From Streptomyces sp. SCL15-4 (lineage in GTDB: Bacteria; Actinomycetota; Actinomycetes; Streptomycetales; Streptomycetaceae), in NCBI RefSeq assembly GCF_033366695.1, contig NZ_JAOBTQ010000001.1, positions 3,844,001 to 3,908,000 of the forward strand: a stretch of 64,000 nucleotides of DNA. The letters run 5' to 3'. The translations under genes and the position numbers were made by a program. Shown here piece by piece: positions 10,443 through 18,987 of the stretch. The number at the start of each line of letters is the position of its first letter. Position 1 is the stretch's first letter. Under the pieces are notes generated by a model that worked only from the letters and a program-made list of their open reading frames with translations, did not search any database and was not told the DNA's origin.

Positions 10443-11456
10443 TCACTGGCGGCGCTGGTCGTACGGGTAGCCGTTCTCGTCGTACTGCTGCTGGTCGTAG
10501 CCCTGCCGGCGGTCCCAGTCCTGCTGCGGGTACTGCTGCGGGTCGTACGGCTGCTGGTACTGCTGCTGACCGTCGTGGTACGGGTCGTAGCCCTGCTGCT
10601 GGTTCCAGTCCTGCTGCTGCGGCTGCTGGTACGGGGCCTGCCGGCCGTACTGCGGCTGCTGGCCGTACTGCTGCTGGTCGTAGGACGGCTGCTGGTCGTA
10701 GGACGGCTGCTCCGGCTCGACGCGGCGCAGGCGGGTGGTGGCGTCGTCCATGACCGGGTACTGCTGCGGCTGCTGGTGGGCGGGCTGCTGCTGCGGGACC
10801 GGCTGGGGCCGCGGCTCGGCCCGGGCGGCGGCCTTCTTCTCCTTGGAGCGGGCGCGCAGGAACTCGATCGCGATCGGGATCACGGAGACGAGGACGATCA
10901 GGATGAGGATCGCCTCGATGTTGGTCTTGACGAACGCGATGTTGCCGAGCCAGGAGCCGAGCAGGGTCACGCCGGCCCCCCACAGGACGCCGCCGATGAC
11001 GTTGAAGAGCAGGAACGAGCGGTACCGCATGCCGCTGACGCCCGCGATGATCGGCGTGAACGTGCGCACGATGGGCACGAAGCGGGCGAGGACCAGGGAC
11101 TTCGGGCCGTACTTCTCGAAGAACTCGTGCGCCTTGGTGACGTTCTCCTGCTTGAACAGACGGGAGTCCGGCCGGTTGAACAGGGACGGGCCGACCTTCT
11201 TGCCGAACATGTAGCCCGCCTGGTCGCCCAGGACGGCCGCGAGGCAGATCAGGCCGATCGCCGCCCACAGCGGGAAGTCGAGATCGCCCGAGGTGATCAG
11301 CAGACCGCAGGTGAACAGCAGCGAGTCACCCGGCAGGAAGAAGCCGATGAGCAGGCCGGACTCGGCGAAGACGATGAGCAGCAGACCCCAGATGCTGTAG
11401 GTGTCGAGCAGGTAGTTCGGATCGAGCCAGCTCGGGCCTAGGGCGAGTGTCATCAC
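10443..11456 (-). CDS. DedA family membrane protein with Q/Y-rich tail
   Basis: 337 residues. The first ~210 are a standard DedA (SNARE-associated/VTT) domain with several membrane segments and the conserved FxPGD and RFxPxxRTxxP-like motifs (FFLPGDSLLF; ARFVPIVRTFTPIIAG), a family involved in membrane lipid homeostasis. The last ~120 residues are cytoplasmic, disordered and dominated by Gln, Tyr, Pro and Asp (QQPSYDQQPSYDQQQYGQQ). AGGAG is 9 bases before the GTG at 11456 and 12 before the adjacent ATG at 11453; either may be used. The gene is preceded by the tipA terminator. Confidence 0.9.
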   Translation of the reverse strand: MMTLALGPSWLDPNYLLDTYSIWGLLLIVFAESGLLIGFFLPGDSLLFTCGLLITSGDLDFPLWAAIGLICLAAVLGDQAGYMFGKKVGPSLFNRPDSRLFKQENVTKAHEFFEKYGPKSLVLARFVPIVRTFTPIIAGVSGMRYRSFLLFNVIGGVLWGAGVTLLGSWLGNIAFVKTNIEAILILIVLVSVIPIAIEFLRARSKEKKAAARAEPRPQPVPQQQPAHQQPQQYPVMDDATTRLRRVEPEQPSYDQQPSYDQQQYGQQPQYGRQAPYQQPQQQDWNQQQGYDPYHDGQQQYQQPYDPQQYPQQDWDRRQGYDQQQYDENGYPYDQRRQ

Positions 11457-11572
11457 GGGTCCGGGCTCCTGAAGGGGTGAGGGCGGCTACGGCGTCCAAG
11501 TGCGGCCGCACAAAGCTATCAACGCGATGTGCCTGCCCCAGGTTCCACCGGTGGCTCCAGGATGCCCTGTGC

Positions 11573-11606
11573 GGGGCCCCGGAGGAAGCTGTGACTCCGG
11601 GGACCC
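11573..11606 (-). terminator. Hairpin after tipA
   Basis: GGGGCCCCGGAG pairs with CTCCGGGGACCC (one mismatch) around a 10-nt loop just past the tipA stop codon. It separates tipA from the DedA gene on the same strand. Confidence 0.7.
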
Positions 11607-11617
11607 GACGCGGCCCT

Positions 11618-12418
11618 TCAGGACGCGGTGTGCCGGGCCGTGTTCGCGGCGATCGCGTCCCGCATGTACCGGGCCAGACCGGGACGGATGGCCTCGTACG
11701 TGGCGGTGAACCGCTCGTCGGTGACGTACATCTCGCCGAGGCACGCGTGCAGCTCGTGCCCGCAGTCGTAGTACGCGCCCGTGATGAACCGGCGGTGCTC
11801 CTCGGCGACGTCCGCGGCGGCCCGCGAGTCCGCGGGGACGCCCTCGGCGAGCAGGGCGGCCATGCGGTCGTGGATCGCGTCCAGCTCGCCGTTGATCCGC
11901 TTCCAGTCCTCCTTGGTGTAGGAGGCGGTCCGGCGCTGCGACTGCCGGTAGGCCTCCGTGTCGCCCCAGCGCCGCTCCACCTCCTCCGCGTGCTCGTCCG
12001 GGTCGAAGTCGCCGAAGACCTCGAACTTCTCCTCCGGTGTCAGGTTGATGCCCATCCTGCGTGCCTCCATGGCGTGCTCCACGGCCGCGGCCATCTCGCG
12101 CAGCTTCTCGATCCGGGCGGTCAGCAGGTCGTGCTGCCGGCGCAGGTGCGCGCGCGGGTCCGCGTCCGGGTCGTCGAGCAGGGCCGCGACCTCGTCGAGC
12201 GGGAAGCCGAGCTGCCGGTAGAACAGGATCTGCTGGAGCCGGTCGAGATCGGCGTCGGTGTAGCGCCGGTGCCCGGCGTGCGTGCGCTCGCCGGGCACGA
12301 GCAGGCCGATCTCGTCGTAGTGGTGCAGGGTGCGCACCGTGATCCCGGCGAACCCGGCGACCCGTCCCACGGTGTAGACCCGTCCCACGGAGGGCTCCCG
12401 GTCCACGGGCTGACTCAC
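11618..12418 (-). CDS. tipA: MerR-family thiopeptide-responsive regulator TipAL, with internal TipAS
   Basis: 266 residues. The N-terminal MerR helix-turn-helix (VGRVAGFAGITVRTLHHYDEIGLL, split around residues 17-40) is followed by a coiled-coil dimer helix and the thiostrepton-binding TipAS domain. The TipAS part begins at an internal Met (codon ATG at 12055, MGINLTPEEKFEVFGDFDPD) and would be 145 residues, close to the 144 of the known TipAS. The drug-reactive Cys region YYDCGHELHACLGEMY is present. The GTG at 12418 is used because GGAG lies correctly ahead; the upstream GTG at 12451 overlaps the promoter -10. The protein activates its own promoter when bound to cyclic thiopeptides. Confidence 0.93.
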   Translation of the reverse strand: MSQPVDREPSVGRVYTVGRVAGFAGITVRTLHHYDEIGLLVPGERTHAGHRRYTDADLDRLQQILFYRQLGFPLDEVAALLDDPDADPRAHLRRQHDLLTARIEKLREMAAAVEHAMEARRMGINLTPEEKFEVFGDFDPDEHAEEVERRWGDTEAYRQSQRRTASYTKEDWKRINGELDAIHDRMAALLAEGVPADSRAAADVAEEHRRFITGAYYDCGHELHACLGEMYVTDERFTATYEAIRPGLARYMRDAIAANTARHTAS

Positions 12419-12449
12419 TTCTTCCGCTCCTTCGGTCGGTACGCCGTCC

Positions 12450-12480
12450 ACACTGGGGCCTCACGTCGCGTGAGGTGCAA
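12450..12480 (-). promoter_or_regulatory. tipA promoter with TipAL operator
   Basis: Reading the minus strand there is -35 TTGCAC (12480-12475), -10 CAGTGT (12455-12450) and a 19-bp spacer, the long spacing typical of MerR-activated promoters. A perfect 7-bp inverted repeat with 3-nt centre (CCTCACG and CGTGAGG, 12459-12475) fills the spacer. It closely matches the thiostrepton-inducible ptipA as I remember it. Confidence 0.88.
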
Positions 12481-12532
12481 GCCGCCTTCGATTCGGGATG
12501 TTGATGATGTTCCGTCCGCTTATGGTGTGCTC

Positions 12533-13939
12533 ATGGCGCTGCACAGAGGTTCCGGCCGGCACGAGGCGCGGACGGTGTCGGTCAACCCGTTCTTCGGGGC
12601 GGCCGACCCGCTCGGCGGCATGACCGAGGCCCCGCCCACGCACCGGCTGCCGGACGGCCCGCTGCCCCCGTCCACGGCGTACCAGCTGGTCCACGACGAA
12701 CTGATGCTGGACGGCAACTCCCGGCTGAACCTGGCCACCTTCGTCACCACCTGGATGGAGCCGCAGGCCGGGGTGCTGATGGCGGAGTGCCGGGACAAGA
12801 ACATGATCGACAAGGACGAGTACCCGCGCACGGCCGAGCTGGAGCGGCGCTGCGTGGCGATCCTCGCCGACCTGTGGCACGCGCCGGACCCGTCGGCCGC
12901 CGTGGGCTGTTCGACGACCGGGTCGAGCGAGGCGTGCATGCTCGCCGGGATGGCGCTGAAGCGGCGCTGGACGAAGGCCAACGCCGGCCGGTACCCGGGG
13001 GCGCGGCCCAATCTGGTGATGGGGATCAACGTCCAGGTGTGCTGGGAGAAGTTCTGCGACTTCTGGGAGGTCGAGGCCCGGCAGGTCCCGATGGAGGGCG
13101 AACGGTTCCATCTGGACCCGGAGGCCGCCGCCGGGCTGTGCGACGAGAACACCATCGGCGTGGTGGCCGTCCTCGGTTCGACCTTCGACGGCTCCTACGA
13201 ACCGGTCGCCGGCCTGTGCGCGGCCCTGGACGCCCTCCAGGAGCGCACCGGGCTCGACATCCCGGTGCACGTGGACGCGGCGTCCGGCGGAATGGTGGCG
13301 CCCTTCCTGGACGAGGACCTGGTGTGGGACTTCCGGCTGCCGCGCGTGGCCTCCGTCAACACCTCCGGGCACAAGTACGGCCTGGTCTACCCGGGCGTCG
13401 GCTGGGCCCTGTGGCGGGACGGCGCGGCCCTGCCCGAGGAACTGGTCTTCCGGGTCGACTACCTGGGCGGGAACATGCCGACCTTCGCCCTGAACTTCTC
13501 CCGGCCCGGCGCCCAGGTGGTGGCGCAGTACTACACGTTCCTGCGGCTCGGCCGGGAGGGCTACCGGGCGGTCCAGGGGGCGACCCGGGACGTGGCGACC
13601 TCGCTGGCCCGGCGGATCGCGGACCTCGGCGACTTCCGGCTGCTCACCCACGGCGACCAGCTCCCCGTGTTCGCGCTGACCACGGCGGAGGACGTCACGT
13701 CGTACGACGTCTTCGACGTCTCCCGGCGGCTGCGCGAGAGCGGCTGGCTGGTGCCCGCCTACACCTTCCCGGCGCACCGCGAGGACCTGTCGGTGCTGCG
13801 GGTCGTTTGCCGCAACGGCTTCTCGCACGACCTGGCCGAGCTGTTCCTGGCCGACCTGACCCGGTTGCTGCCGGAGCTGCGCCGGCAGCCGCGTCCGCTG
13901 ACCCGGGACAAGGCGGCGGCCACCGGCTTCCACCACTGA
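12533..13939 (+). CDS. Glutamate decarboxylase
   Basis: 468 residues, PLP-dependent group II decarboxylase that converts glutamate to GABA and consumes a proton. The PLP-binding Lys is in SVNTSGHKYGLVYPG, and HVDAASGGMVAPF holds the Asp that contacts the pyridine nitrogen. VGCSTTGSSEACMLAGMALK is the family substrate/PLP loop. The start ATG at 12533 gives a protein of usual length; no strong ribosome-binding site is seen. It is divergent from tipA across a ~115-bp gap that also holds the tipA promoter, so the two could share control. Confidence 0.92.
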   Translation: MALHRGSGRHEARTVSVNPFFGAADPLGGMTEAPPTHRLPDGPLPPSTAYQLVHDELMLDGNSRLNLATFVTTWMEPQAGVLMAECRDKNMIDKDEYPRTAELERRCVAILADLWHAPDPSAAVGCSTTGSSEACMLAGMALKRRWTKANAGRYPGARPNLVMGINVQVCWEKFCDFWEVEARQVPMEGERFHLDPEAAAGLCDENTIGVVAVLGSTFDGSYEPVAGLCAALDALQERTGLDIPVHVDAASGGMVAPFLDEDLVWDFRLPRVASVNTSGHKYGLVYPGVGWALWRDGAALPEELVFRVDYLGGNMPTFALNFSRPGAQVVAQYYTFLRLGREGYRAVQGATRDVATSLARRIADLGDFRLLTHGDQLPVFALTTAEDVTSYDVFDVSRRLRESGWLVPAYTFPAHREDLSVLRVVCRNGFSHDLAELFLADLTRLLPELRRQPRPLTRDKAAATGFHH

Positions 13940-13968
13940 AAGCCGCGAGAAGCACCGCGCGGGCCCGT

Positions 13969-14610
13969 TCAGCGGTCGTCCCCCGGATGCCGCTCCCCCG
14001 TCGCGTACGGGTTCTCCTGGCCCTCGGCGAGGACGCCGACGAACGGCTCGCCCTCCCCCGCGAACGTGTACGCGCCCGCCTCCAGCCGGTCGACCAGGCC
14101 CTGGGTCCAGGCCGCGTCGGAGTCGGCCGTGTGGAGCCACATGCGCATGATCTCGCCGATGTGGCCGAGCTGTTCCGGTCCGCCCTCGGGGAGGTACTGG
14201 CCGGTGACGGAGTCCCGCCACCGGCCGATCCGGCGGATCCGCTCCCGCAGCAGCTCCAGGGCCTCGGCGCGGGGCAGCTCGACGAGGAAGCCGACGGCCG
14301 CCGACCGGACGTCGGTCCTCTGGTCGTAGGAGACCAGGGACTCGCGCAGCAGCCGGAGGAACTCCTCCTCGCCGCGGGAGGTGATCTCGTACTCGGTGCG
14401 CGGCGGACCGCCGGCCGTGGACGGCGCCGTCTCGTGCGCGTGCAGCAGTCCCTGCCGGGCCATCTGCTTCAGGGCGTGGTAGACCGAGCCGGGCTTGGCG
14501 TTGGACCACTCGTGCGCGCCCCAGTACTCCAGGTCGTTGCGCACCTGGTAGCCGTGGGCCCGGCCGTGCTGACGGACCGCGCCCAGCACGAGGAGACGGA
14601 TCGCTGACAT
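13969..14610 (-). CDS. PadR family transcriptional regulator
   Basis: 213 residues. The N-terminal PadR winged helix (LLVLGAVRQHGRAHGYQVRNDL ... KPGSVYHALKQMARQGLL, split) is followed by a Vir_C-like helical C-terminal domain, and LYPALKRLE-type recognition is represented by VYHALKQMARQG. The Met at 14610 is the natural start because the preceding residues are not conserved. It lies 23 bp downstream of the DinB gene on the same strand, suggesting a two-gene operon and control of it, and converges with the decarboxylase. Confidence 0.9.
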   Translation of the reverse strand: MSAIRLLVLGAVRQHGRAHGYQVRNDLEYWGAHEWSNAKPGSVYHALKQMARQGLLHAHETAPSTAGGPPRTEYEITSRGEEEFLRLLRESLVSYDQRTDVRSAAVGFLVELPRAEALELLRERIRRIGRWRDSVTGQYLPEGGPEQLGHIGEIMRMWLHTADSDAAWTQGLVDRLEAGAYTFAGEGEPFVGVLAEGQENPYATGERHPGDDR

Positions 14611-14633
14611 GGGATCCAGGTTAGGACCCGCGG

Positions 14634-15176
14634 TCAGGCCGGGGTCCGCGCCTCGGCGACCAGCTCGAACGCGGTCCTGCCGTCCAGCGACTCGCGGAGG
14701 ATGTCGGCGTGGCCGGCGTGCCGGGCCGTCTCGCGGATCAGGTGCAGGCACAGCCAGCGCAGCGAGACGCGGCCCTCGGGCGGGAACCAGGGGTCGGGCG
14801 GCAGCGGGAAGGTGTCGTCCAGGCTGGGCGCGGAGCGGATCAGCTCTTCCGTCCCGGCGGCCACCCGCTCCCAGTACGCCAGCTGACCGGCGACCGTCTC
14901 GTCGTCCGTCAGCCGGAACGTCTCGTGCCAGTTCGACGCGTCGCGCGGCACGGCGGGCGGCTCCCGCCTCGCCCGGGCGACCCAGCCCTGCTCGACCTCG
15001 GCCACATGCTTGAGCAGGCCGCCCAGGGACAGCTCGCTCGCGCTCGGGCGGGTCCGGGCCTGCTCCTCGGTCAGCCCGAGCAGGGCCCGGCGGATCCCGC
15101 CGCGCTGCTCCTCGATGAACGCGAGCAGCGCTCCCCGCTCGTCACCCGTGTCCTCCGCCGGTACGTGCATCACCAT
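14634..15176 (-). CDS. DinB/DUF664 family protein
   Basis: 180 residues. It looks like a four-helix DinB-fold protein of the DUF664 group, with metal-ligand His residues at LKHVAEVEQGW and RETARHAGHADILRE, the pattern HxxxVExxW...HxxxHxD. Related actinobacterial proteins are mycothiol- or bacillithiol-dependent transferases; that activity here is inferred from family only. It is probably cotranscribed with the PadR gene. Confidence 0.85.
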   Translation of the reverse strand: MVMHVPAEDTGDERGALLAFIEEQRGGIRRALLGLTEEQARTRPSASELSLGGLLKHVAEVEQGWVARARREPPAVPRDASNWHETFRLTDDETVAGQLAYWERVAAGTEELIRSAPSLDDTFPLPPDPWFPPEGRVSLRWLCLHLIRETARHAGHADILRESLDGRTAFELVAEARTPA

Positions 15177-15236
15177 GGCCCGCCGCCTCTCGTCCGACCG
15201 TTCACCGGGGCGTTCGCCCCGACGGGAAAGACGTTA

Positions 15237-15273
15237 GGGGCCAATGCGGTCGGATCCTGTCCGCATTGGCCCC
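15237..15273 (-). terminator. Terminator of the aldehyde dehydrogenase gene
   Basis: GGGGCCAATGCGG pairs perfectly with CCGCATTGGCCCC (13 bp, 11-nt loop) 21 bases after the dehydrogenase stop codon. It insulates that gene from the downstream dinB/padR pair. Confidence 0.8.
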
Positions 15274-15293
15274 GTGCGGGACGTCCGGCCGGG

Positions 15294-16754
15294 CTAGAAC
15301 GGGAATCCGCTGCGGCCGTGCTGGATCGAGATCCACTTGACCGTGGTGAACGCCTCCATCGTGGTCTCGCCGTTGAGGCGGCCGACGCCGGAGTGCTTCT
15401 CCCCGCCGAAGGGCACGATCGGCTCGTCGTGGACGGTGCCGTCGTTCACGTGGAACATGCCGGTGTCGATCCGCTTGGCGAAGGCGACACCGCGCTCGAT
15501 GTTCCCGGTGTGGACGGCGCCGCTGAGGCCGTAGGGGGTGCCGTTGACGATCCGCACCGCGTCCTCCTCGCCGTCGAACGGGATGAGGAAGACGACCGGG
15601 CCGAACACCTCCTGCTGGAGCAGCGGTGAGCCGGCCGGGACGCCGGTCAGCACGCTCGGCTCGACCAGGTTGTTGGTGGTCGTGCCGCGCACCAGCGCGG
15701 TGGCGCCCTCGGCGAGCGCCTGCTCGACGGTGCCGGAGATCGCGTTGGCCTGCGCGGAGTTGATCACCGGGCCGATCACGGTCTGCGGGTCGCGCGGGTC
15801 GCCGACCTTCAGGCCGCGGACCTTGGCGACGAACTTCTCGGTGAACTCCTCGTGGACGGAGCGGTCCACCAGCACCCGGTTGGCGGCCATGCAGACCTGG
15901 CCCTGGTGCACGAACCGGCTGAAGACCGCCGCGTCCACCGCGTAGTCGATGTCGGCGTCGTCCAGCACCACCAGGGCGCTGTTGCCGCCCAGTTCGAGGA
16001 CCGAGCGCTTGAAGTGCCTGGCGCACACGGTGGCGACGTGCCGGCCGACCTTGTCCGAGCCGGTGAAGGAGATCACCTTCGGGACGGGGTGCTCGATGAA
16101 CGCGTCGCCGATCTCGGCGATGTCGGTGACCAGGACGTTCAGCAGACCGCCGGGCAGCCCGGCGTCCTCGAAGATCTTCGCAATCAGGGTGCCGCCGGCG
16201 ATCGGGGTGTTCTGGTGCGGCTTGAGCACCACGGCGTTGCCGAGCGCGAGGGCCGGGGCGACCGACTTCAGCGACAGCAGGAAGGGGAAGTTGAACGGGC
16301 TGATCACGCCCACGACACCGACCGGGACGCGGTAGACGCGGTTCTCCTTGCCGTCGCCCGGCGAGGGCAGGATCCTGCCCTCGGGGCGCAGCGCGAGGTG
16401 GATCGACTCGCGCAGGAACTCCTTGGCGAGGTGCAGTTCGAAGCCGGCCTTCACCCGCGTGCCGCCCAGCTCCGCCGTGATCAGGTCCGCTATCTCCTGC
16501 TCCCGGTCCTCCACCAGCCGCAGCGCCCGCTCGAAGACGGCCCGTCGGGTGTAGGGGTTGGTCTCGGCCCACTCCTTCTGGGCGCGGGCCGCGGCCCGGT
16601 AGGCCAGGTCCACCTCGTCGACGGTGGCCACGGTGATCGAGGCGAGCTTCTCGTCGTTGTAGGGGTTGAAGTCGATGACGTCCCAGGAGCCCGAGCCCGG
16701 GCGCCATTCGCCGTCGATGTACTGCCGGGCCAGGTCGCTGAAGTAGGACGACAT
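15294..16754 (-). CDS. NAD(P)-dependent aldehyde dehydrogenase
   Basis: 486 residues, close in pattern to the benzaldehyde/vanillin dehydrogenase branch. Catalytic Cys is in HQGQVCMAANRV, the general-base Glu in VLELGGNSALVVLDDADID, and the cofactor loop is SFTGSDKVGRHV. The ATG at 16754 has GAGGG six bases upstream, which decides it over the ATG four codons earlier. The substrate is unknown. It is transcribed alone, with a terminator behind it. Confidence 0.92.
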   Translation of the reverse strand: MSSYFSDLARQYIDGEWRPGSGSWDVIDFNPYNDEKLASITVATVDEVDLAYRAAARAQKEWAETNPYTRRAVFERALRLVEDREQEIADLITAELGGTRVKAGFELHLAKEFLRESIHLALRPEGRILPSPGDGKENRVYRVPVGVVGVISPFNFPFLLSLKSVAPALALGNAVVLKPHQNTPIAGGTLIAKIFEDAGLPGGLLNVLVTDIAEIGDAFIEHPVPKVISFTGSDKVGRHVATVCARHFKRSVLELGGNSALVVLDDADIDYAVDAAVFSRFVHQGQVCMAANRVLVDRSVHEEFTEKFVAKVRGLKVGDPRDPQTVIGPVINSAQANAISGTVEQALAEGATALVRGTTTNNLVEPSVLTGVPAGSPLLQQEVFGPVVFLIPFDGEEDAVRIVNGTPYGLSGAVHTGNIERGVAFAKRIDTGMFHVNDGTVHDEPIVPFGGEKHSGVGRLNGETTMEAFTTVKWISIQHGRSGFPF

Positions 16755-16858
16755 GTGATCCCTCAATCGCTAGCGGACACCAGATCTACGCCGTGTCTGA
16801 CAGCACGTCATCGTACTTGTGTCCGCCGTGAGTTGAGAGTCCCGAGAGGCCCGATCGG

Positions 16859-17719
16859 TCAGGAGAGCTGCAGGAGGCCGCGGAGCAGGTCCCGGCTCTC
16901 GTCCGGGCCGGGGCTGTCCTGCTGGAGCTCCTTCAGGGCCTGCTCGTACTGGGCGACGTCCTCGCGCTTGTCCAGGTAGAGCGCGCTGGTCAGCTGCTCC
17001 AGGTAGACCACGTCCGACAGGTCGGATTCGGGGAAGCTGAGGATGGTGAAGGCGCCGCTCTCACCGGAGTGCCCGCCGAAGCTGAACGGCATGACCTGGA
17101 GCCGTACGTTGGACCGCTCGGAGATGTCGATCAGGTGCTGGAGCTGGCCGCGCATCACGTCCCGGTCGCCGTAGGGGCGGCGCAGGGCGGCCTCGTCCAG
17201 GACGATGTGCAGTTCCGGGGCGTTGTCGGAGAGCAGGTGCCGCTGCCGCTCCAGGCGCAGGGCGACCCGGCGCTCGATGTCGGCGGCGCTCGCGCCCTTC
17301 ATGCCGCGCCGGACCACCTCGCGGGCGTACTCCTCGGTCTGCAGCAGGCCGTGCACGAACTGCACCTCGTAGACCCGGATCAGCGAGGCGGCGCCCTCCA
17401 GGCCCACGTAGGTGGGGAACCAGCTCGGCAGGACGTCGGTGTAACTGTGCCACCAGCCGGCCACGTTGGCCTCCCGGGCGAGGGAGAGGAGCGACTCGCG
17501 CTCCGACTCGTCGGTGATGCCGTAGAGCGTCAGCAGGTCTTCGACGTCTCTGGTCTTGAAGCTCACCCGGCCCAGCTCCATGCGGCTGATCTTCGACTCG
17601 GAGGCGCGGATCGAGTAGCCCGCCGCCTCGCGCGTGATCCCCCGCGCCTCCCGCAGTCGCCTGAGTTGCGAGCCGAGCAGCATCCGCCGCACCACCGATC
17701 CGGGCTCTCCCGCGCTCAC
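16859..17719 (-). CDS. XRE-type HTH regulator with DUF5753 domain
   Basis: 286 residues. The N-terminal helix-turn-helix (LRRLREARGITREAAGYSIR, about 20-40) is followed by the ~180-residue DUF5753 domain (WFPTYVGLEGAASLIRVYE ... YLEQLTSALYLDK). This architecture is that of WhiJ-like Streptomyces regulators, usually encoded with a DUF397 protein and often an RsbW-like ATPase, as here. The GTG at 17719 is used because GGGAGG is well placed; the open frame begins six codons earlier with TTG. It is divergent from the ATPase gene and may act at the shared 29-bp element. Confidence 0.9.
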   Translation of the reverse strand: MSAGEPGSVVRRMLLGSQLRRLREARGITREAAGYSIRASESKISRMELGRVSFKTRDVEDLLTLYGITDESERESLLSLAREANVAGWWHSYTDVLPSWFPTYVGLEGAASLIRVYEVQFVHGLLQTEEYAREVVRRGMKGASAADIERRVALRLERQRHLLSDNAPELHIVLDEAALRRPYGDRDVMRGQLQHLIDISERSNVRLQVMPFSFGGHSGESGAFTILSFPESDLSDVVYLEQLTSALYLDKREDVAQYEQALKELQQDSPGPDESRDLLRGLLQLS

Positions 17720-18030
17720 TTTCGCCAGCCTCCCCAACCGTCTCTCAGGGGCCGAAGTCTGCCACTAAAACACTCCGAGCAGTACTCGCACGGTTACGGA
17801 AACGGAAAGAGCTCGGCCGTTTCCGCCTGGCCCGGACCGGGAAAGAGGTCCGGACCTCTGGCAGGTGACGAGGTGAACTCGGCGGAAAAAATGGCCAAGA
17901 AGTGGTACGGACAGTGCCATTTCGGCCGCGTGCACGTGCATCTGCCCTTGCATCTGCTCTGCGCTTCCGAAACCATGGTGCCGCGCCACCGCTGCATCGC
18001 AACGACCGCGAATTCCCGGGAGTGCCTCGC
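17720..18030. other. Divergent intergenic region of the regulator cluster
   Basis: About 310 bp without a gene between the divergent XRE and ATPase starts. It is A-rich around 17760-17815 and 17885-17900, and holds the 29-bp element described separately. No coding capacity is convincing. Confidence 0.7.
17929..17957 (+). promoter_or_regulatory. 29-bp regulatory element, copy 1 (ATPase promoter)
   Basis: Begins CGTGCACGTGCATCTGC and contains two TGCATCTGC half-sites 12 bp apart. The end overlaps a -35-like TTGCAT (17948-17953), with AACCAT 17 bp further on as a weak -10. The first 17 bases recur exactly in copy 2 (19019-19035). It lies 73 bp before the ATPase start codon. Confidence 0.7.
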
Positions 18031-18525
18031 ATGGGGACGAATGGATCGACCATGCTCAAGCCGTTACGGCAGGGCCTTCCGCCGCTGGATCCCGCGGCCG
18101 TGTCCGATGCCGCCTCCTGCGCCCTCCCCGCCCGCTACGAGGCGGTGCGCGAGGCCCGGCACTTCACCCGGGACACCCTGGCCCGGTGGGACGTCGGCGA
18201 CCGCTTCGACGACGTGTGTCTCGTCGTCTCCGAACTCGTCACCAACGCCCTGCGCCACGCGGTGCCGGCGGACCCGTGTCCCGCCGTCGGGCTCCCGTCC
18301 GTGCGGCTGCACCTGATGCGCTGGCGCGAGCGGCTGGTGTGCGCGGTGCGCGACCCGAGCCACGAGACGCCCGTGCCGCGGGACTCGGACGACTTCTCGG
18401 CCGAGTCGGGCCGCGGCCTCTTCCTCGTCGACTCCTTCGCCGACAGCTGGGGCTGGCACCCGCTCGCGGGCACCCTGGAGGGCAAGGTGGTCTGGGCGCT
18501 GTTCCGGCTGCGTCCGGCGGGCTGA
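18031..18525 (+). CDS. RsbW-like ATP-binding protein (HATPase_c)
   Basis: 164 residues. It has the GHKL pattern of Streptomyces anti-sigma/serine kinase-like proteins: N-box VVSELVTNALRHA and G-box SGRGLFLVDSFADSWG. These proteins bind ATP and partner regulators; no partner is proven here. The ATG at 18031 has GGGAG about 8 bases upstream. It is flanked by an XRE/DUF5753 gene and a DUF397 gene, the common three-gene Streptomyces regulatory set, and its promoter carries the same 29-bp element as the DUF397 gene. Confidence 0.88.
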   Translation: MGTNGSTMLKPLRQGLPPLDPAAVSDAASCALPARYEAVREARHFTRDTLARWDVGDRFDDVCLVVSELVTNALRHAVPADPCPAVGLPSVRLHLMRWRERLVCAVRDPSHETPVPRDSDDFSAESGRGLFLVDSFADSWGWHPLAGTLEGKVVWALFRLRPAG

Positions 18526-18657
18526 TCCGGTCCGGCGCGGGTGCGCGTGCGGAATCTACGCGCGTACACCCGTCGCTCGCGCGGTACGCGTCCGGCCGGC
18601 CGTCGTGGGCACGCGCCCGCGGGCTTCCGCGTCCGTGCGGACCGGGCGGCCGGACGG

Positions 18658-18927
18658 TCAGCTCGCGATCAAGTGGTCGAACTCGCCGTCCTTGATCCCG
18701 AGGAGCATGGCCTCGATCTCGGCGCGGGTGTAGACGAGCGCCGGCCCGTCCGGGAAGCGCGAGTTCCGCACGGCGACATCACCGCCCGGCAGCCGCGCGA
18801 ACTCCACGCAGGAACCCTGCGAATTGCTGTGCCTGCTCTTCTGCCAGGCCACTCCGTCCAGCTGCGTGGCAGCCATGCCGTTGTACACGTCGTACCCCCC
18901 GTACACGCCGTCAACGTCGCGGTCCAC
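18658..18927 (-). CDS. DUF397 small regulatory protein
   Basis: 89 residues with the DUF397 core: WQKSRHSNSQGSCVEFARL, VAVRNSRFPDGPALVYT and a C-terminal helix ending FDHLIAS. Such proteins pair with WhiJ-type XRE regulators and modulate them. The GTG at 18927 is preferred because GGGGAG sits six to seven bases ahead; the ATGs at 18963 and 18876 lack this. It converges with the ATPase gene. Its upstream region contains copy 2 of the 29-bp element and a good -10. Confidence 0.85.
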   Translation of the reverse strand: MDRDVDGVYGGYDVYNGMAATQLDGVAWQKSRHSNSQGSCVEFARLPGGDVAVRNSRFPDGPALVYTRAEIEAMLLGIKDGEFDHLIAS

Positions 18928-18987
18928 AGGTCGCTCCCCGGTGGTGCACTGGCTGATTGCCATAGGTGCTGTGGTCAACTGACCCGG

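Noticed and set aside
12419..12451. GTG at 12451 as an upstream tipA start
   Set aside because: It overlaps the -10 hexamer and the expected transcript start; the GTG at 12418 has a good ribosome-binding site.
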